64,000 nucleotides of DNA from Vulcanimicrobiota bacterium (GTDB lineage Bacteria > Vulcanimicrobiota > Xenobia > Xenobiales > JADMJV01). The notes beneath the pieces are model-generated. The model did not search any database. It worked only from the letters and a program-made list of their open reading frames with translations, and was not told the DNA's origin. The DNA lies in the NCBI GenBank assembly GCA_019637395.1, contig JAHBVR010000016.1, forward strand, positions 160,805-224,804. Reading direction: 5' to 3'. Numbering within the stretch: position 1 is the stretch's first letter; each line of letters opens with the position of its first letter. A program made the position numbers and the translations under genes. This document shows, one piece after another, positions 17,424-26,088 of this stretch.

Positions 17424-18073
17424 GTGGGAACAGGCTCCTTGACAATAAGATCGGCATCCGTGGCCTCCAACACCTGTTGAGTGGTGAAGCCAGGTTGAAC
17501 TTCCAACAATAATAGACCTTCGGGAGTTACTTTCATGACGGCCATCTCGGTGACGATGGTGTCGACCACCTTCACTCCCGTCAGCGGCAGAGTGCACTTT
17601 TTCAGAATCTTCGAAGCACCGTCGGGCCCGGTGTGCTGCATGGCGATGATCACGCGTTTGGACCCGGCGACCAGATCCATGGCACCGCCCATGCCCTTAA
17701 TCATCTTGCCTGGAATCATCCAGTTGGCCAGATCGCCGTGTTGATCCACCTCCATCGCGCCGATGACGGTGATGTCAATGTGGCCTCCGCGCACGATGGC
17801 GAAGGATTCAGCCGCGTTGAAGAAGCTGGAGCCGGGAATGGTGGTCACGGTCTCCTTGCCGGCATTGATCAGGTCGGCGTCTTCTTCACCCTCCAGCGGG
17901 TAATCGCCGATGCCCATCAGCCCGTTTTCAGAATGCAAAATGACTTCGCAGCCCTCGGGAATATAGCTGGCCGCCAGCGTGGGAATGCCGATACCCAGGT
18001 TGACGTAGAAGCCGTCCTTAAATTCCCGCGCCACTCTTCTGGCGATTAACTCTCTTTTCGATGCGCTTGTCAT
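17411..18073 (-). CDS. scoB: 3-oxoacid CoA-transferase, subunit B
   Basis: 220 residues, the normal length of the beta subunit. The catalytic glutamate is in HSENGLMGIG, and GIGIPTL, the GAMEVDQHGDLANW segment and the glycine-rich GGAMDLVAG stretch match ScoB/AtoA. It forms the CoA-transferase with subunit A, moving CoA between acyl groups such as succinyl-CoA and acetoacetate. The gene overlaps scoA by 56 bases in a different frame, an unusually long overlap. The exact substrate (acetoacetate, butyrate or another acid) is not resolved. Confidence 0.94.
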   Translation of the reverse strand: MTSASKRELIARRVAREFKDGFYVNLGIGIPTLAASYIPEGCEVILHSENGLMGIGDYPLEGEEDADLINAGKETVTTIPGSSFFNAAESFAIVRGGHIDITVIGAMEVDQHGDLANWMIPGKMIKGMGGAMDLVAGSKRVIIAMQHTGPDGASKILKKCTLPLTGVKVVDTIVTEMAVMKVTPEGLLLLEVQPGFTTQQVLEATDADLIVKEPVPTCPL

Positions 18074-18725
18074 AGCGTTCTCCCTTGATCACCATATCCA
18101 CGAACACGCTGGGCGTAACGATTTGTTCGGCGTCCAGCTGGCCGGCCTCGACGATTTCTTCCACCTCGGCCACCACAAAATCGGCGGCCGTAGCCATCAC
18201 CGGATTGAAGTTGCGGGCCGTCATGCGATAGACCAGGTTGCCGTGCTTGTCAGCCTTATAAGCCTTCACGAAAGCCACGTCGCCGCGAATGGCCGTTTCC
18301 ATCAAATAGTCCCGGCCATTAAAGTTACGCGTTTCCTTACCTTCAGCCACCGGAGTGCCCACGCCGGTGGGGGTGAAAAAGGCGGGAATGCCGGCGCCGC
18401 CGGCGCGCACGCGCTCGGCCAGCGTGCCCTGGGGATTGAGTTCCACCTCGATCTCACCGGCGATGACCTTCTGCTCGAGAACCTTGTTCTCGCCGATATA
18501 GCTGGAGATCATTTTGCGAACCTGGCCGTTCTCGATGAGCAGGCCGATGCCCGCTCCTTCCACGCCGGCATTGTTGCTCACAATGGTAAGGTTCTTGGTG
18601 CCCCGTTGCTGCAGCGCCCGCACCAGATTCTCCGGAATGCCGCACACGCCGAAGCCGCCCATCAAAAGGGTGGCCCCGTCCTGGATCCTCTCCATGGCGG
18701 CTTCGATTGTTCCTACTTTATTCAA
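18018..18725 (-). CDS. scoA: 3-oxoacid CoA-transferase, subunit A
   Basis: 235 residues from TTG 18725, chosen because GGAGGAG lies six bases upstream and the length then matches the family (~233). The motif GGFGVCGIPENL, the following NNAGVEGAGIGLL and the PTGVGT segment are characteristic of the alpha subunit. The Shine-Dalgarno lies in a small hairpin (TGCTCC/GGAGCA, 18731-18748). First gene of the run scoA-scoB-acd-secreted protein-helicase. Confidence 0.93.
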   Translation of the reverse strand: MNKVGTIEAAMERIQDGATLLMGGFGVCGIPENLVRALQQRGTKNLTIVSNNAGVEGAGIGLLIENGQVRKMISSYIGENKVLEQKVIAGEIEVELNPQGTLAERVRAGGAGIPAFFTPTGVGTPVAEGKETRNFNGRDYLMETAIRGDVAFVKAYKADKHGNLVYRMTARNFNPVMATAADFVVAEVEEIVEAGQLDAEQIVTPSVFVDMVIKGERYDKRIEKRVNRQKSGAGI

Positions 18726-18789
18726 GGTTGCTCCTCCGAGGGAGCACGTATACCCAGGGGTGGGAGCGTCAAATCCCGAAGTTTCGGCT

Positions 18790-20796
18790 ATGCTAACGAC
18801 TTCGCCCATACCCCAGGAGCTGCAAGACCTTGACCCCGCGGAAATCCGCCGGCGCACCCGCTGCGGACCCAAAGAAGCCCTCGAAGTGCAGGCGGCCCTC
18901 CGGGACGGAGTCGGGGCCGTCCTCCGATTTCCCGACCTGGTGGCCCAGTTACTGGGTGATCCTCAGCCGCGCCTGCTCCGTAAATTCTCCGCCCAGCGCC
19001 CCGGGCTATTGCGCAAAGTGCGCCGTGGCCAGCGTCTGGACGCACTGCGCCAGCTGATGGAAGACGGAGAGCTGAGCCAGTTTCAAGCTCGTGACTTCCT
19101 GCTCGGGCTGGAACGCCAGGGCGAGAACTGGGAGCAGCTGGAAAAGCTTTACGCCAATCCGGGCGATCATTTCTGGCAAAAGCGCCCGCAGCCGAAAGAG
19201 GCCGCCGAGATCGGGTTCGAGATGGTCTTCGCTCCCGAGACTTTTGATCCCGAACTGGTCCTGGAATGGCTGCGCAAAGGCGAGCATCGGGCGGCCGTGC
19301 GCTGGCTGCGCCAGCTCTCGGGCGCCAGCCGCCAGGATTGCCAGGACCTGGTCGACCGCCTGGAAGAAGCCGTTTTCGACCATCATCCGGACCCCTGGCG
19401 GCTGGCCAGCCGCCTCTGGCCCGGGGTGGTGGCGCCTTTAGCCGGACTACCCAATCCCGACTGGCTGGAAATCCTGGAGCCACAGCGCGCCGACTTGCTG
19501 GACAAGCTCCTCCACCAGCGTTCGGGGGCGGCCATACAACTGGTGGCCGAAACCATTCCCTGTAGTCCGATCGAAGCCCGCCGCTTCTTGCGCTTGCTCA
19601 ACAACGGGGAAAAGTGGGACAGCACTCTGGAAACCTTCACTCTGGGCCAAATTTTTCCCAAGCCGAAACCCAAGCCCGCCCCTCCCAAGGTTTTACCCCC
19701 CCAGCCCAAAGCTCCGGAGATCAAAGTCGAGGCTCCCGAACCACCGGCCGCAGTGCTCGAAGCGGCAGCCGCCATCGTGGCGGCCGCTCCGGAATTCACG
19801 GGAGCCGCCCCTACCCCGTCACCCTGGGCGGAGGAACGCGAGAAGGAGCGCCAGGCCGCCGCGGCGGCTCGCCAGAAAGAGCGTGAAGAGGCGGAACGCG
19901 CCCGACAAAATGAGCGGGAAAAATCCGACCGGCAGCGTCATGCCGAACTGGAGGCGACGGACCGGGCCCGCCATCAGGAACAGGAGAAACTCGAAGCCGC
20001 CCGCCAGCCCAAACTCAACCTGCCACCGGCCGCGACGGTGACCCCGGTGGCCGCGCCGCCGGTCCCCCAAAAGCTGGACTTGAACGATACCGACCAGGTC
20101 ATCGACCGGCTGACTCGCCTGGGTGAAGCCTGTGCCGCCCAAAACAGCCTGGAAGCGATGTTCATCCTGGAAGAACTCGAGCAGGCCGGCCTTAACCGCG
20201 ACTACGTGGCGGCCCGCTTTCCGGCCATGCTCCCCTGGCTGCCCGACGATCCCTGGAGCGATCAACTGGAGAAAGTGGGCGTCTTTGCTCCCATTTTGGG
20301 CAAGTTGCTGAAAGGTGAAGTGAACGCGGTCGAGTTGGCCAGGCAATGGGTATCCGGCAGCGGGGTAGCCCAGGTGGGAGAACTCGAGCAGGTGGTGGCC
20401 TCGCTGGAGAAAGCCTGGAAAACCAAAAGCAAGACCGACCTGGAGGCGGCTCTGGGCCTGCTCAAACAAAAACCCCATCTGGCCGAGGAAATCAACCGGC
20501 GAGTACCCTGGCTGGCCGGCCTCTTGGACATGGATGGAGACGGAACTCCCGACGTGCTGGAGGCTTATGACGACCCGGCCGCCTATTTCGGCGAGCTGAT
20601 GCGCACACGCTTCCCGGATCTGGAAACCCGCCTGGGCGAAACACGCATTCAAAAAATCAAAGAGATTTTACCGGAGCTGCTCCAGGCCATGAAAGAGCGC
20701 AATATGCGCGGACTTATGCGAGCTCTGTCTCGCCTGCGGCTGGGACCAAGCGACGTGAAGGCGCTGCTGGGCGCCCTCAAGCACATGCATCGCTAG
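18790..20796 (+). CDS. large coiled-coil protein with an EF-hand-like loop, unknown
   Basis: About 668 residues if translation starts at ATG 18790; no good ribosome site is seen there and a GTG 30 bases upstream is an alternative. Residues ~20-285 are helical and Leu/Arg-rich (many LRxW-like repeats). A Pro/Ala linker then leads to a very charged coiled coil (about residues 340-400, Glu/Arg/Gln-rich). A C-terminal helical domain contains DMDGDGTPDVLE, a good match to an EF-hand calcium loop. It is divergent from scoA, and its stop overlaps the convergent ada stop by four bases. Possibly cytoskeletal or scaffold-like; this is inference. Confidence 0.7.
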   Translation: MLTTSPIPQELQDLDPAEIRRRTRCGPKEALEVQAALRDGVGAVLRFPDLVAQLLGDPQPRLLRKFSAQRPGLLRKVRRGQRLDALRQLMEDGELSQFQARDFLLGLERQGENWEQLEKLYANPGDHFWQKRPQPKEAAEIGFEMVFAPETFDPELVLEWLRKGEHRAAVRWLRQLSGASRQDCQDLVDRLEEAVFDHHPDPWRLASRLWPGVVAPLAGLPNPDWLEILEPQRADLLDKLLHQRSGAAIQLVAETIPCSPIEARRFLRLLNNGEKWDSTLETFTLGQIFPKPKPKPAPPKVLPPQPKAPEIKVEAPEPPAAVLEAAAAIVAAAPEFTGAAPTPSPWAEEREKERQAAAAARQKEREEAERARQNEREKSDRQRHAELEATDRARHQEQEKLEAARQPKLNLPPAATVTPVAAPPVPQKLDLNDTDQVIDRLTRLGEACAAQNSLEAMFILEELEQAGLNRDYVAARFPAMLPWLPDDPWSDQLEKVGVFAPILGKLLKGEVNAVELARQWVSGSGVAQVGELEQVVASLEKAWKTKSKTDLEAALGLLKQKPHLAEEINRRVPWLAGLLDMDGDGTPDVLEAYDDPAAYFGELMRTRFPDLETRLGETRIQKIKEILPELLQAMKERNMRGLMRALSRLRLGPSDVKALLGALKHMHR

Positions 20797-22010
20797 ACTT
20801 TCTCTCCGTTGTACCAGTAGTTGACCTGGTAAAGGTGCGAATTGAACTCGCTCATACGTTGAGTAAACTCACTGCGTAGCTGCAGCTTTTCCTCAGCCGG
20901 CAGGAAGGCCGCTTCCACCGCGTTCATAGCCACCCGCTGCAACTGCTGCAGCGACAGCCCGGTGTGGCGGGCCAGGCTGGTATATTCGTGAGCCAGGTCG
21001 ATGTCGAAAATGTGACGGTCATCCGTATTGAGGGTGACGGGAATGCCGAACTGCAGGTAAGTCTTGAGCGGATAGAGCTTCAAATCGGGGGTTACGTTGA
21101 GCAGCTTGTTGCTCTCGGGGCACATCTCCAGTACCGTGCCCCGCTCTTTGATGGCCTGCATGGCGGCCGGATCTTCCTGGAGACGCACGCCGTGGCCGAT
21201 ACGCTCGGCGTGGCACAGCTCGACCGCTTGCAGAACGCTCTCCGGCCCGCGGCCCTCGCCGGCGTGCACAGTAATGTGCAGCCCGTTGGCTTTGGCAAAG
21301 TCAAACACTTCGGCAAACTTGGAAGCGGGATGATTGACCTCGTCGCCGGCCAGGTCCAGGCCGACGATACCGCGATCCTTGCGAGCCACCGCGGCGCGGG
21401 CGATGTCCATGGCCGACTCGACCGGGTAGGAGCGATTGATCGAGGCGATCAGGCGGGCGTCGACCCCCAGCTCTTTTTTGGCTTTTTCCATGCCCTCCAG
21501 CACCGAGTCCAGCACCTGGTCGATGGAAACTTTCTCGAGGTTCTTGCGCGGATTGATGCGTAGTTCGGTATAGTTGATGTTCTCACGGGCATTGTCTTCG
21601 ATGCACTCGTAAGCCAGCCGCTTCAGGGTGTCGGGCTGATCAAAGACGAAGCGAAAATGGTCGAACTTTTTGAGAAAGGCCAGCAGATCCTCACCCTGGC
21701 GCATGCCGATCTTATGCTTGAGCTCCTCCACGGTGGGAGCGGGCAGCGGCAGCTGATATTCCTCGGCGATGTTGAGAATGGTCTGCGGGCGCACCGCCCC
21801 TTCAACGTGGGTATGTAGCTCGCACTTGGGCATACGCGCCATCCACTGGCGGAATTGCGCCTCCGAAACGAAATGAGCGCCGGGGTCCGACTCGGCGCCG
21901 TCGACCTTATAGGGCTTCCATTCCCAAGCGATGGTGGGACGCTGGAATCGAGGGGCCGAAGTGCTGGTGACCGAATAGCTGTAACTGGCTGTCCTACCCT
22001 GGATCTGCAT
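20793..22010 (-). CDS. add: adenosine deaminase
   Basis: 405 residues. Zinc-site and catalytic motifs: ELHTHVEGA (residues ~64-72), the HAGEG glutamate proton donor, RIGHG, and LNTDDR with the metal-binding Asp pair. It hydrolyses adenosine to inosine and ammonia, or belongs to the close adenine/6-aminodeoxyfutalosine deaminase branch; sequence reading alone does not decide. The N-terminal ~57 residues before the motif are longer than usual, and an internal ATG at residue 57 is possible. The first start codon forms the end of an inverted-repeat hairpin. Confidence 0.9.
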   Translation of the reverse strand: MQIQGRTASYSYSVTSTSAPRFQRPTIAWEWKPYKVDGAESDPGAHFVSEAQFRQWMARMPKCELHTHVEGAVRPQTILNIAEEYQLPLPAPTVEELKHKIGMRQGEDLLAFLKKFDHFRFVFDQPDTLKRLAYECIEDNARENINYTELRINPRKNLEKVSIDQVLDSVLEGMEKAKKELGVDARLIASINRSYPVESAMDIARAAVARKDRGIVGLDLAGDEVNHPASKFAEVFDFAKANGLHITVHAGEGRGPESVLQAVELCHAERIGHGVRLQEDPAAMQAIKERGTVLEMCPESNKLLNVTPDLKLYPLKTYLQFGIPVTLNTDDRHIFDIDLAHEYTSLARHTGLSLQQLQRVAMNAVEAAFLPAEEKLQLRSEFTQRMSEFNSHLYQVNYWYNGEKV

Positions 22011-22035
22011 GGGCCCAGGTTACCCCGGGCCCATG
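22008..22035 (-). promoter_or_regulatory. inverted repeat that includes the add start codon
   Basis: CATGGGCCC (22008-22016) and GGGCCCATG (22027-22035) are perfect 9-base arms with a 10-base loop. On the add mRNA the AUG is the last three bases of the 3' arm, so folding would hide the start. It could also be the 3' hairpin of the upstream gene, but it lacks a T-run. Confidence 0.55.
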
Positions 22036-22042
22036 AAAATCT

Positions 22043-23134
22043 TTAGAAACCGTTGGGGAGAGGCGGCGGCGTGTTATCCAGCACCGGCGGTGTGTTTTGG
22101 AGTGGCGGCGGGGCTCCTTGCGGTTGCATCATCTTCTGGGTGGAAAGGGGCACGAAATGAACCGTTTCCTGCTTGCCGTAGGTCCAGGTATTGGTGCCCC
22201 AGCCGGACTTGCCGGTCAAAAGACTGAGAGCGCGTTTGCCGCTCCAGCCGCCTTCCAGCCTCATTCCGGGCCCTTCCTGGACGACCGTGCGCTCGCGGGT
22301 GTCGGGAGGATTCATGGTGAGCAGCTTCGACCACTGGTTGCCCTGAGAGAAGCCGGGCCAGGGCGCCCCCGGCTGCTGCGAAAAGTGGACGTCGCGAGAC
22401 TCCAGGCCCTTCTGGGTCTGCTGAACCTCGGTGTAGGTGACCTCGCGGCCTCCCCCACTGCCCCCCATTCCCATCGTGAGCATGGAACTCAACCCGCCAC
22501 CAGTATTCTGACCGAAGGCGCCGACATCTTCGTTGACGCGCCAGCCCCGGCTGCCGTCGGGTTTGACAAACTCAGCCTGTTCCCGGGTGTAGCCCATATT
22601 CATCTGGGCATCCCCCGGCACTTTAGGCCGGGCCGGAGTGGCCAGACCGTAGCTGCCATCCGGATCGAGCATCACCAGAGGAGCGGAGGGATTGTCCTTG
22701 TCGGTCTGCACGTAGACGCGGCCATCCGGCATCACCGTGGTGGGCAGCGTCTTGGGCTGATTGTTCTCATCGCGCAACGCTTTACCGTCAGCACCCAGTT
22801 CGTAGGCCTGGGCCTGCTGGAAACTGGCGCCCAGGGTATTCTGGGCGGGTAAGGTGGAGATGCTGACCAGGATCGAACCTCCCAGCAAGCCACCCGGCCC
22901 GCCCGGCATGGTGGCGTAAAGCGCCGTCTGCTGGCCGCCCTGCGTGAAGCCCTCAATCTTGAGGCCGTTGGGGAAAACGTGGCCGGGAGGCTGCTGTGGC
23001 GGAGCCACGCCCTGACTAGAAACAAAGCCATCCGTGGGATTCGGAGTCTGCGGCTGAACGGGGGTTTGAGGCCGAACCGGCTGCTGAGCATACTGGGGGT
23101 GGATCTGACCACCGGAGTTCACTGGAAATGCCAC
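22043..23134 (-). CDS. unknown Pro/Gly/Gln-rich protein
   Basis: About 363 residues from GTG 23134 (GGAGGAGG about 11 bases upstream); an in-frame ATG at 23155 is the alternative. The N-terminal ~60 residues are rich in Pro and Gln (PQTPVQPQTPNPTDG), the middle is a soluble domain with LDPDGSYGLATP, and the C-terminus again is Pro-rich (PPPLQNTPPVLDNTPPPLP). No signal peptide or membrane helix is obvious. The Shine-Dalgarno overlaps a small stem (CTCCAC-TTC-GTGGAG, 23151-23165). Function unknown. Confidence 0.65.
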   Translation of the reverse strand: MAFPVNSGGQIHPQYAQQPVRPQTPVQPQTPNPTDGFVSSQGVAPPQQPPGHVFPNGLKIEGFTQGGQQTALYATMPGGPGGLLGGSILVSISTLPAQNTLGASFQQAQAYELGADGKALRDENNQPKTLPTTVMPDGRVYVQTDKDNPSAPLVMLDPDGSYGLATPARPKVPGDAQMNMGYTREQAEFVKPDGSRGWRVNEDVGAFGQNTGGGLSSMLTMGMGGSGGGREVTYTEVQQTQKGLESRDVHFSQQPGAPWPGFSQGNQWSKLLTMNPPDTRERTVVQEGPGMRLEGGWSGKRALSLLTGKSGWGTNTWTYGKQETVHFVPLSTQKMMQPQGAPPPLQNTPPVLDNTPPPLPNGF

Positions 23135-23200
23135 GAGAGCTAAGACCTCCTCCACGAAGTGGAGTCCAGTCTATTCGTCATGGCAACATTTTTGCAACAG

Positions 23201-23896
23201 TTATTGTTGTTTTTTAACGTCTCCCAGTGGCATATACGACCGGCTGCGCTCGTTGAAATAATCCAACCAGTTGACGCCGAAAGCCACCACGTTTCCGCCC
23301 AGCGCGATGCCCTGGGCGGTGGTGGCGAAGCCGCTCAGCGAAGGAACGGCCACGGCCGTCAAAGCGCCCGCCAATCCTAAGGCGGAGGTAGCGATTTGAG
23401 CGCCGTTGGCCACCAACGCCGCCGTCTTGATGATAGGCGGGGTTTCGCCGATTTCCCGAAACTGCTGGTGCTGTTTGTAAGACTTAAGGAACTTGATGAC
23501 GCTCAGGCCCACCGAAACACCCATCAATCCAGGCTGGTACCATTGGTTGATGTTGCTGGCCACCTCATAGGAAAGGCCACCCGTAATCATGGGCTTGACC
23601 ACTTCGGTGGCCCCGGTCAGAGCCAGGCTGGGGCCGGAATTGATGGCCGCCTGAACTTCTTGCACGCCGGCCGTAAAAAACTGCTGCAGGGCGCTGAAAG
23701 TCTTCTGGGCCGGCCCGATACGGGTGCCGGCCACGGTGTATTCGTGACCATCGCCCAGGTCGACCACCAGATTGCGGTCGGTGGGCAATTGCTCGGCTTG
23801 CTGCCGGGCCCACTCAATAGCAATCTTCTCCTTGCCGGACAATTTATCCGGAAGTTTTGCGGGGGTTCTCGGCTTGGGGCTGTTTTGAATACGCAT
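23201..23896 (-). CDS. unknown protein with C-terminal membrane segments
   Basis: 231 residues. The N-terminus MRIQNSPKPRTPAKLPDK is polar and Pro-rich; residues 40-115 form a soluble region (NLVVDLGDGHEYTVAGTRIG). The C-terminal half has two or three weakly hydrophobic Ala/Gly-rich helices (LGLAGALTAVAVPSLSG). It ends with a charged tail. It follows another unknown gene 66 bases away on the same strand and may be co-expressed with it. No family recognised. Confidence 0.62.
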   Translation of the reverse strand: MRIQNSPKPRTPAKLPDKLSGKEKIAIEWARQQAEQLPTDRNLVVDLGDGHEYTVAGTRIGPAQKTFSALQQFFTAGVQEVQAAINSGPSLALTGATEVVKPMITGGLSYEVASNINQWYQPGLMGVSVGLSVIKFLKSYKQHQQFREIGETPPIIKTAALVANGAQIATSALGLAGALTAVAVPSLSGFATTAQGIALGGNVVAFGVNWLDYFNERSRSYMPLGDVKKQQ

Positions 23897-23953
23897 GATG
23901 GCCCACCCATCATGTGCGGGACCGGCTCTCCGTTGGTTAGCCTTTTGTAAACA

Positions 23954-24766
23954 TCATGACTCGAGGTAATCTACGAGTTGCAGCAGGCGTGGTTTCAGCC
24001 CCTCTTCCACCAGGGCGGCCGTTTCTTCATCCATTCCATAGCCGGAACCGCGCAGGCACAGCATCTGGTTTCCCGGCCCCAGCGAAAAGGTTTTTAGCTC
24101 CAGAAAGCCGTTGATTTCGCTCCAACTGAGGGAGGCTTCTTTCTCGGTCACGGCCATAATGTAGCCGGACATGACATCCCCGGCCTTGCTGATCAGGCGA
24201 TAGGGCTTGCCCACCAGCGGCTCTTCGCCGGGCCATTCCTCGATCTTTTCCGCCAGCCAGTGCTCCAACCCCTCGGAACTGGCATAGAGAGCCATGATTT
24301 CCCCGAAGGTAAACGAAGCTTTGGCCACTGCCATGAAGCTCCGGCGCGGCTTGCGGAAGTAGCGCTCCACGTAGAGTTTGAGCACAGCCATGGACAAACT
24401 CCAGTTGGAATCGGCCGAACTGTGAGGATTATGGGGAGTAAAAGGAGCCGGGGCATCGGTGACGTCCACCCAGGTTGTCTTGCCGGTGCGGCGCAAGGCG
24501 AAAGTCACGGTCTGCTGGCCGCTGCCCATGGGGCACTTGAGCACCAACTGCTGGCAGACTTTGACCTCCGCTACCTTATATTCGATGGTCATTCCGAAAC
24601 GCTCCCAGGTCAGCGACAAAGTGCCGCCGACGGCCGGCCAGCCTGCGGCGCTGTCAGCCATCCATTGACCCAGCAATTCCGTATCGGTCAGCGCCTCCCA
24701 AACCTGTTCGGGATAGGCGGTCGTTTCGATACTCTTACGGATAATCGGACTTTCTTCAAGCCACAC
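23954..24766 (-). CDS. tandem SRPBCC (AHSA1/START-like) protein
   Basis: 270 residues if the start is GTG 24766 (VWLEESPIIRKSIE); the open frame continues upstream into the region needed by the divergent gene, so the shorter form is preferred. Two START/Bet v1-like domains are visible. The first has IETTAYPEQVWEALTDTELLGQWM and LSLTWERFGMTIEY, the typical AHSA1 pattern. The second begins near residue 145 with TFGEIMALYASSEGLEHWL. Such domains bind hydrophobic ligands or act as co-chaperones. The divergent partner gene encodes an aldehyde dehydrogenase with a shared promoter region. Confidence 0.78.
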   Translation of the reverse strand: MWLEESPIIRKSIETTAYPEQVWEALTDTELLGQWMADSAAGWPAVGGTLSLTWERFGMTIEYKVAEVKVCQQLVLKCPMGSGQQTVTFALRRTGKTTWVDVTDAPAPFTPHNPHSSADSNWSLSMAVLKLYVERYFRKPRRSFMAVAKASFTFGEIMALYASSEGLEHWLAEKIEEWPGEEPLVGKPYRLISKAGDVMSGYIMAVTEKEASLSWSEINGFLELKTFSLGPGNQMLCLRGSGYGMDEETAALVEEGLKPRLLQLVDYLES

Positions 24767-24829
24767 GCGCCGCTCTTCGGGGCCACCTGAAGGCGAACCT
24801 GTGAGCTTGCGGGCCGGCTTGACGGCTTT

Positions 24830-24846
24830 TTGGCAACTCTTGCCAA
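24830..24846. promoter_or_regulatory. operator-like palindrome between divergent genes
   Basis: TTGGCAA-CTC-TTGCCAA, a perfect 7-base inverted repeat with a 3-base spacer, lies in the ~127-base region between the SRPBCC gene start (24766) and the aldehyde dehydrogenase start (24894). Position and symmetry suit a dimeric repressor or activator controlling both genes. Confidence 0.55.
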
Positions 24847-24893
24847 GTTTCCGGGAAGGCTCAGCCCCCGTTGGAACTGAAGTGAGGCCCGGC

Positions 24894-26087
24894 ATGCGAA
24901 CTCTCTTGAAAGCTCTGCGCGCTCGAATCGTCGAGGAACGACCTCTTTGGGTAGCCGAACTGGCCGCCTTGCGCGGTGTCGACGCCTTTCAGGCTCTCGT
25001 CTCAGAAATTCTGCCACTGCTGGATGCGATCCAGTGGTTGGAGCGCAGAGCCCAGCGGGTGCTGCGCAGCAAACGACCCGGCTGGCGAGAACAACCACCC
25101 TGGATGATGGCCCACCGTCTGGAAATTCACCGCCGCCCGCACGGCCACGTGCTCATTGTCGGGCCGGGGAACTATCCGCTTTTCCTACCGGGTGTGCAAT
25201 TGCTCCAGGCGCTGGTGGCCGGCAACACCGTTTCGGTCAAGCCGCAGCAAGGCTGCGAAGCCCCCTTGCGCCGCCTGGTGGAAAGCTTGTATTCGCTGGG
25301 ATTGCCACGCCGGCGCCTGACGCTGCTGCCCAGCCCGGTGGACAGCGTCTACCAAGAACTAGAAAGCCGTGCCGATCTGGTGATTCTAACCGGTTCGCTA
25401 GAGACGGGCCGCAAGTTGCTGCCCGTCTGTGCTCAGAAACCTGTGCCCGTGATCGCCGAACTCTCGGGAAGGGATCTGCTCATCGTCGGTCCGGGCGCCG
25501 ACCGCCACACCGTCGATAAAGCCCTGGAGTGGAGCCGAGGCCTCAATTTTGGCAACACCTGCATGTGCCCGCAGCGGGTCTGGTTGCCCGGAGGCTGGGA
25601 GCTCGAGAAGGCCTTGCCCACTCGGCATTACCAAAACCTCTCCGAGGTTCAAGAGTGGCTGGCTGAAGAAAAATACGGCCTGGGCATCAGCCTTTTCGGA
25701 AATGAGCCATGGGTTGCCGAACTGTTGCCGCACTGCCGCACTGGTTTTGTTACCGTCAACGATATCATCGCCCCCACGGCCGATCCGCGCGCCCCCTTCG
25801 GCGGCCGCGGTCTTTCCGGCCATGGAGTGACCCGTGGCGAAGAGGGTTTGCTGGCGATGACTTATCCGCAGGCGGTTTTTACCAATCGCGGACCACGCTT
25901 TCATCTATGGCCACCCTCAGGGCGAGAGCTGGCTTTGATGCAGGCTTACACCGACTTTCATCACGGCGGCCCGTGGCGCCGTTGCAAAGCCAGTCTGGCC
26001 ATGGGCTGGGCCTGGGTTCGGCTGGTATATCGGATCCTCAAAACGCAAAAGGGTAGGCCACCCTGGCGAGGCGAAAAAGGACCCTGA
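24894..26087 (+). CDS. aldehyde dehydrogenase family protein
   Basis: 397 residues from ATG 24894 with GAGG upstream; shorter than the usual ~480-500. The family catalytic Glu is in IAELSGRD and the nucleophile Cys is in FGNTCMCPQR, where a second Cys two residues later is notable. VGPGNYPLFLPG corresponds to the NAD-binding entry segment. The N-terminal domain is shortened and the C-terminus carries a ~60-residue Trp/Arg-rich extension (RPPWRGEKGP). It oxidises an aldehyde or acts as an acyl-reductase-type enzyme; substrate unknown. Confidence 0.85.
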   Translation: MRTLLKALRARIVEERPLWVAELAALRGVDAFQALVSEILPLLDAIQWLERRAQRVLRSKRPGWREQPPWMMAHRLEIHRRPHGHVLIVGPGNYPLFLPGVQLLQALVAGNTVSVKPQQGCEAPLRRLVESLYSLGLPRRRLTLLPSPVDSVYQELESRADLVILTGSLETGRKLLPVCAQKPVPVIAELSGRDLLIVGPGADRHTVDKALEWSRGLNFGNTCMCPQRVWLPGGWELEKALPTRHYQNLSEVQEWLAEEKYGLGISLFGNEPWVAELLPHCRTGFVTVNDIIAPTADPRAPFGGRGLSGHGVTRGEEGLLAMTYPQAVFTNRGPRFHLWPPSGRELALMQAYTDFHHGGPWRRCKASLAMGWAWVRLVYRILKTQKGRPPWRGEKGP

Positions 26088-26088
26088 C

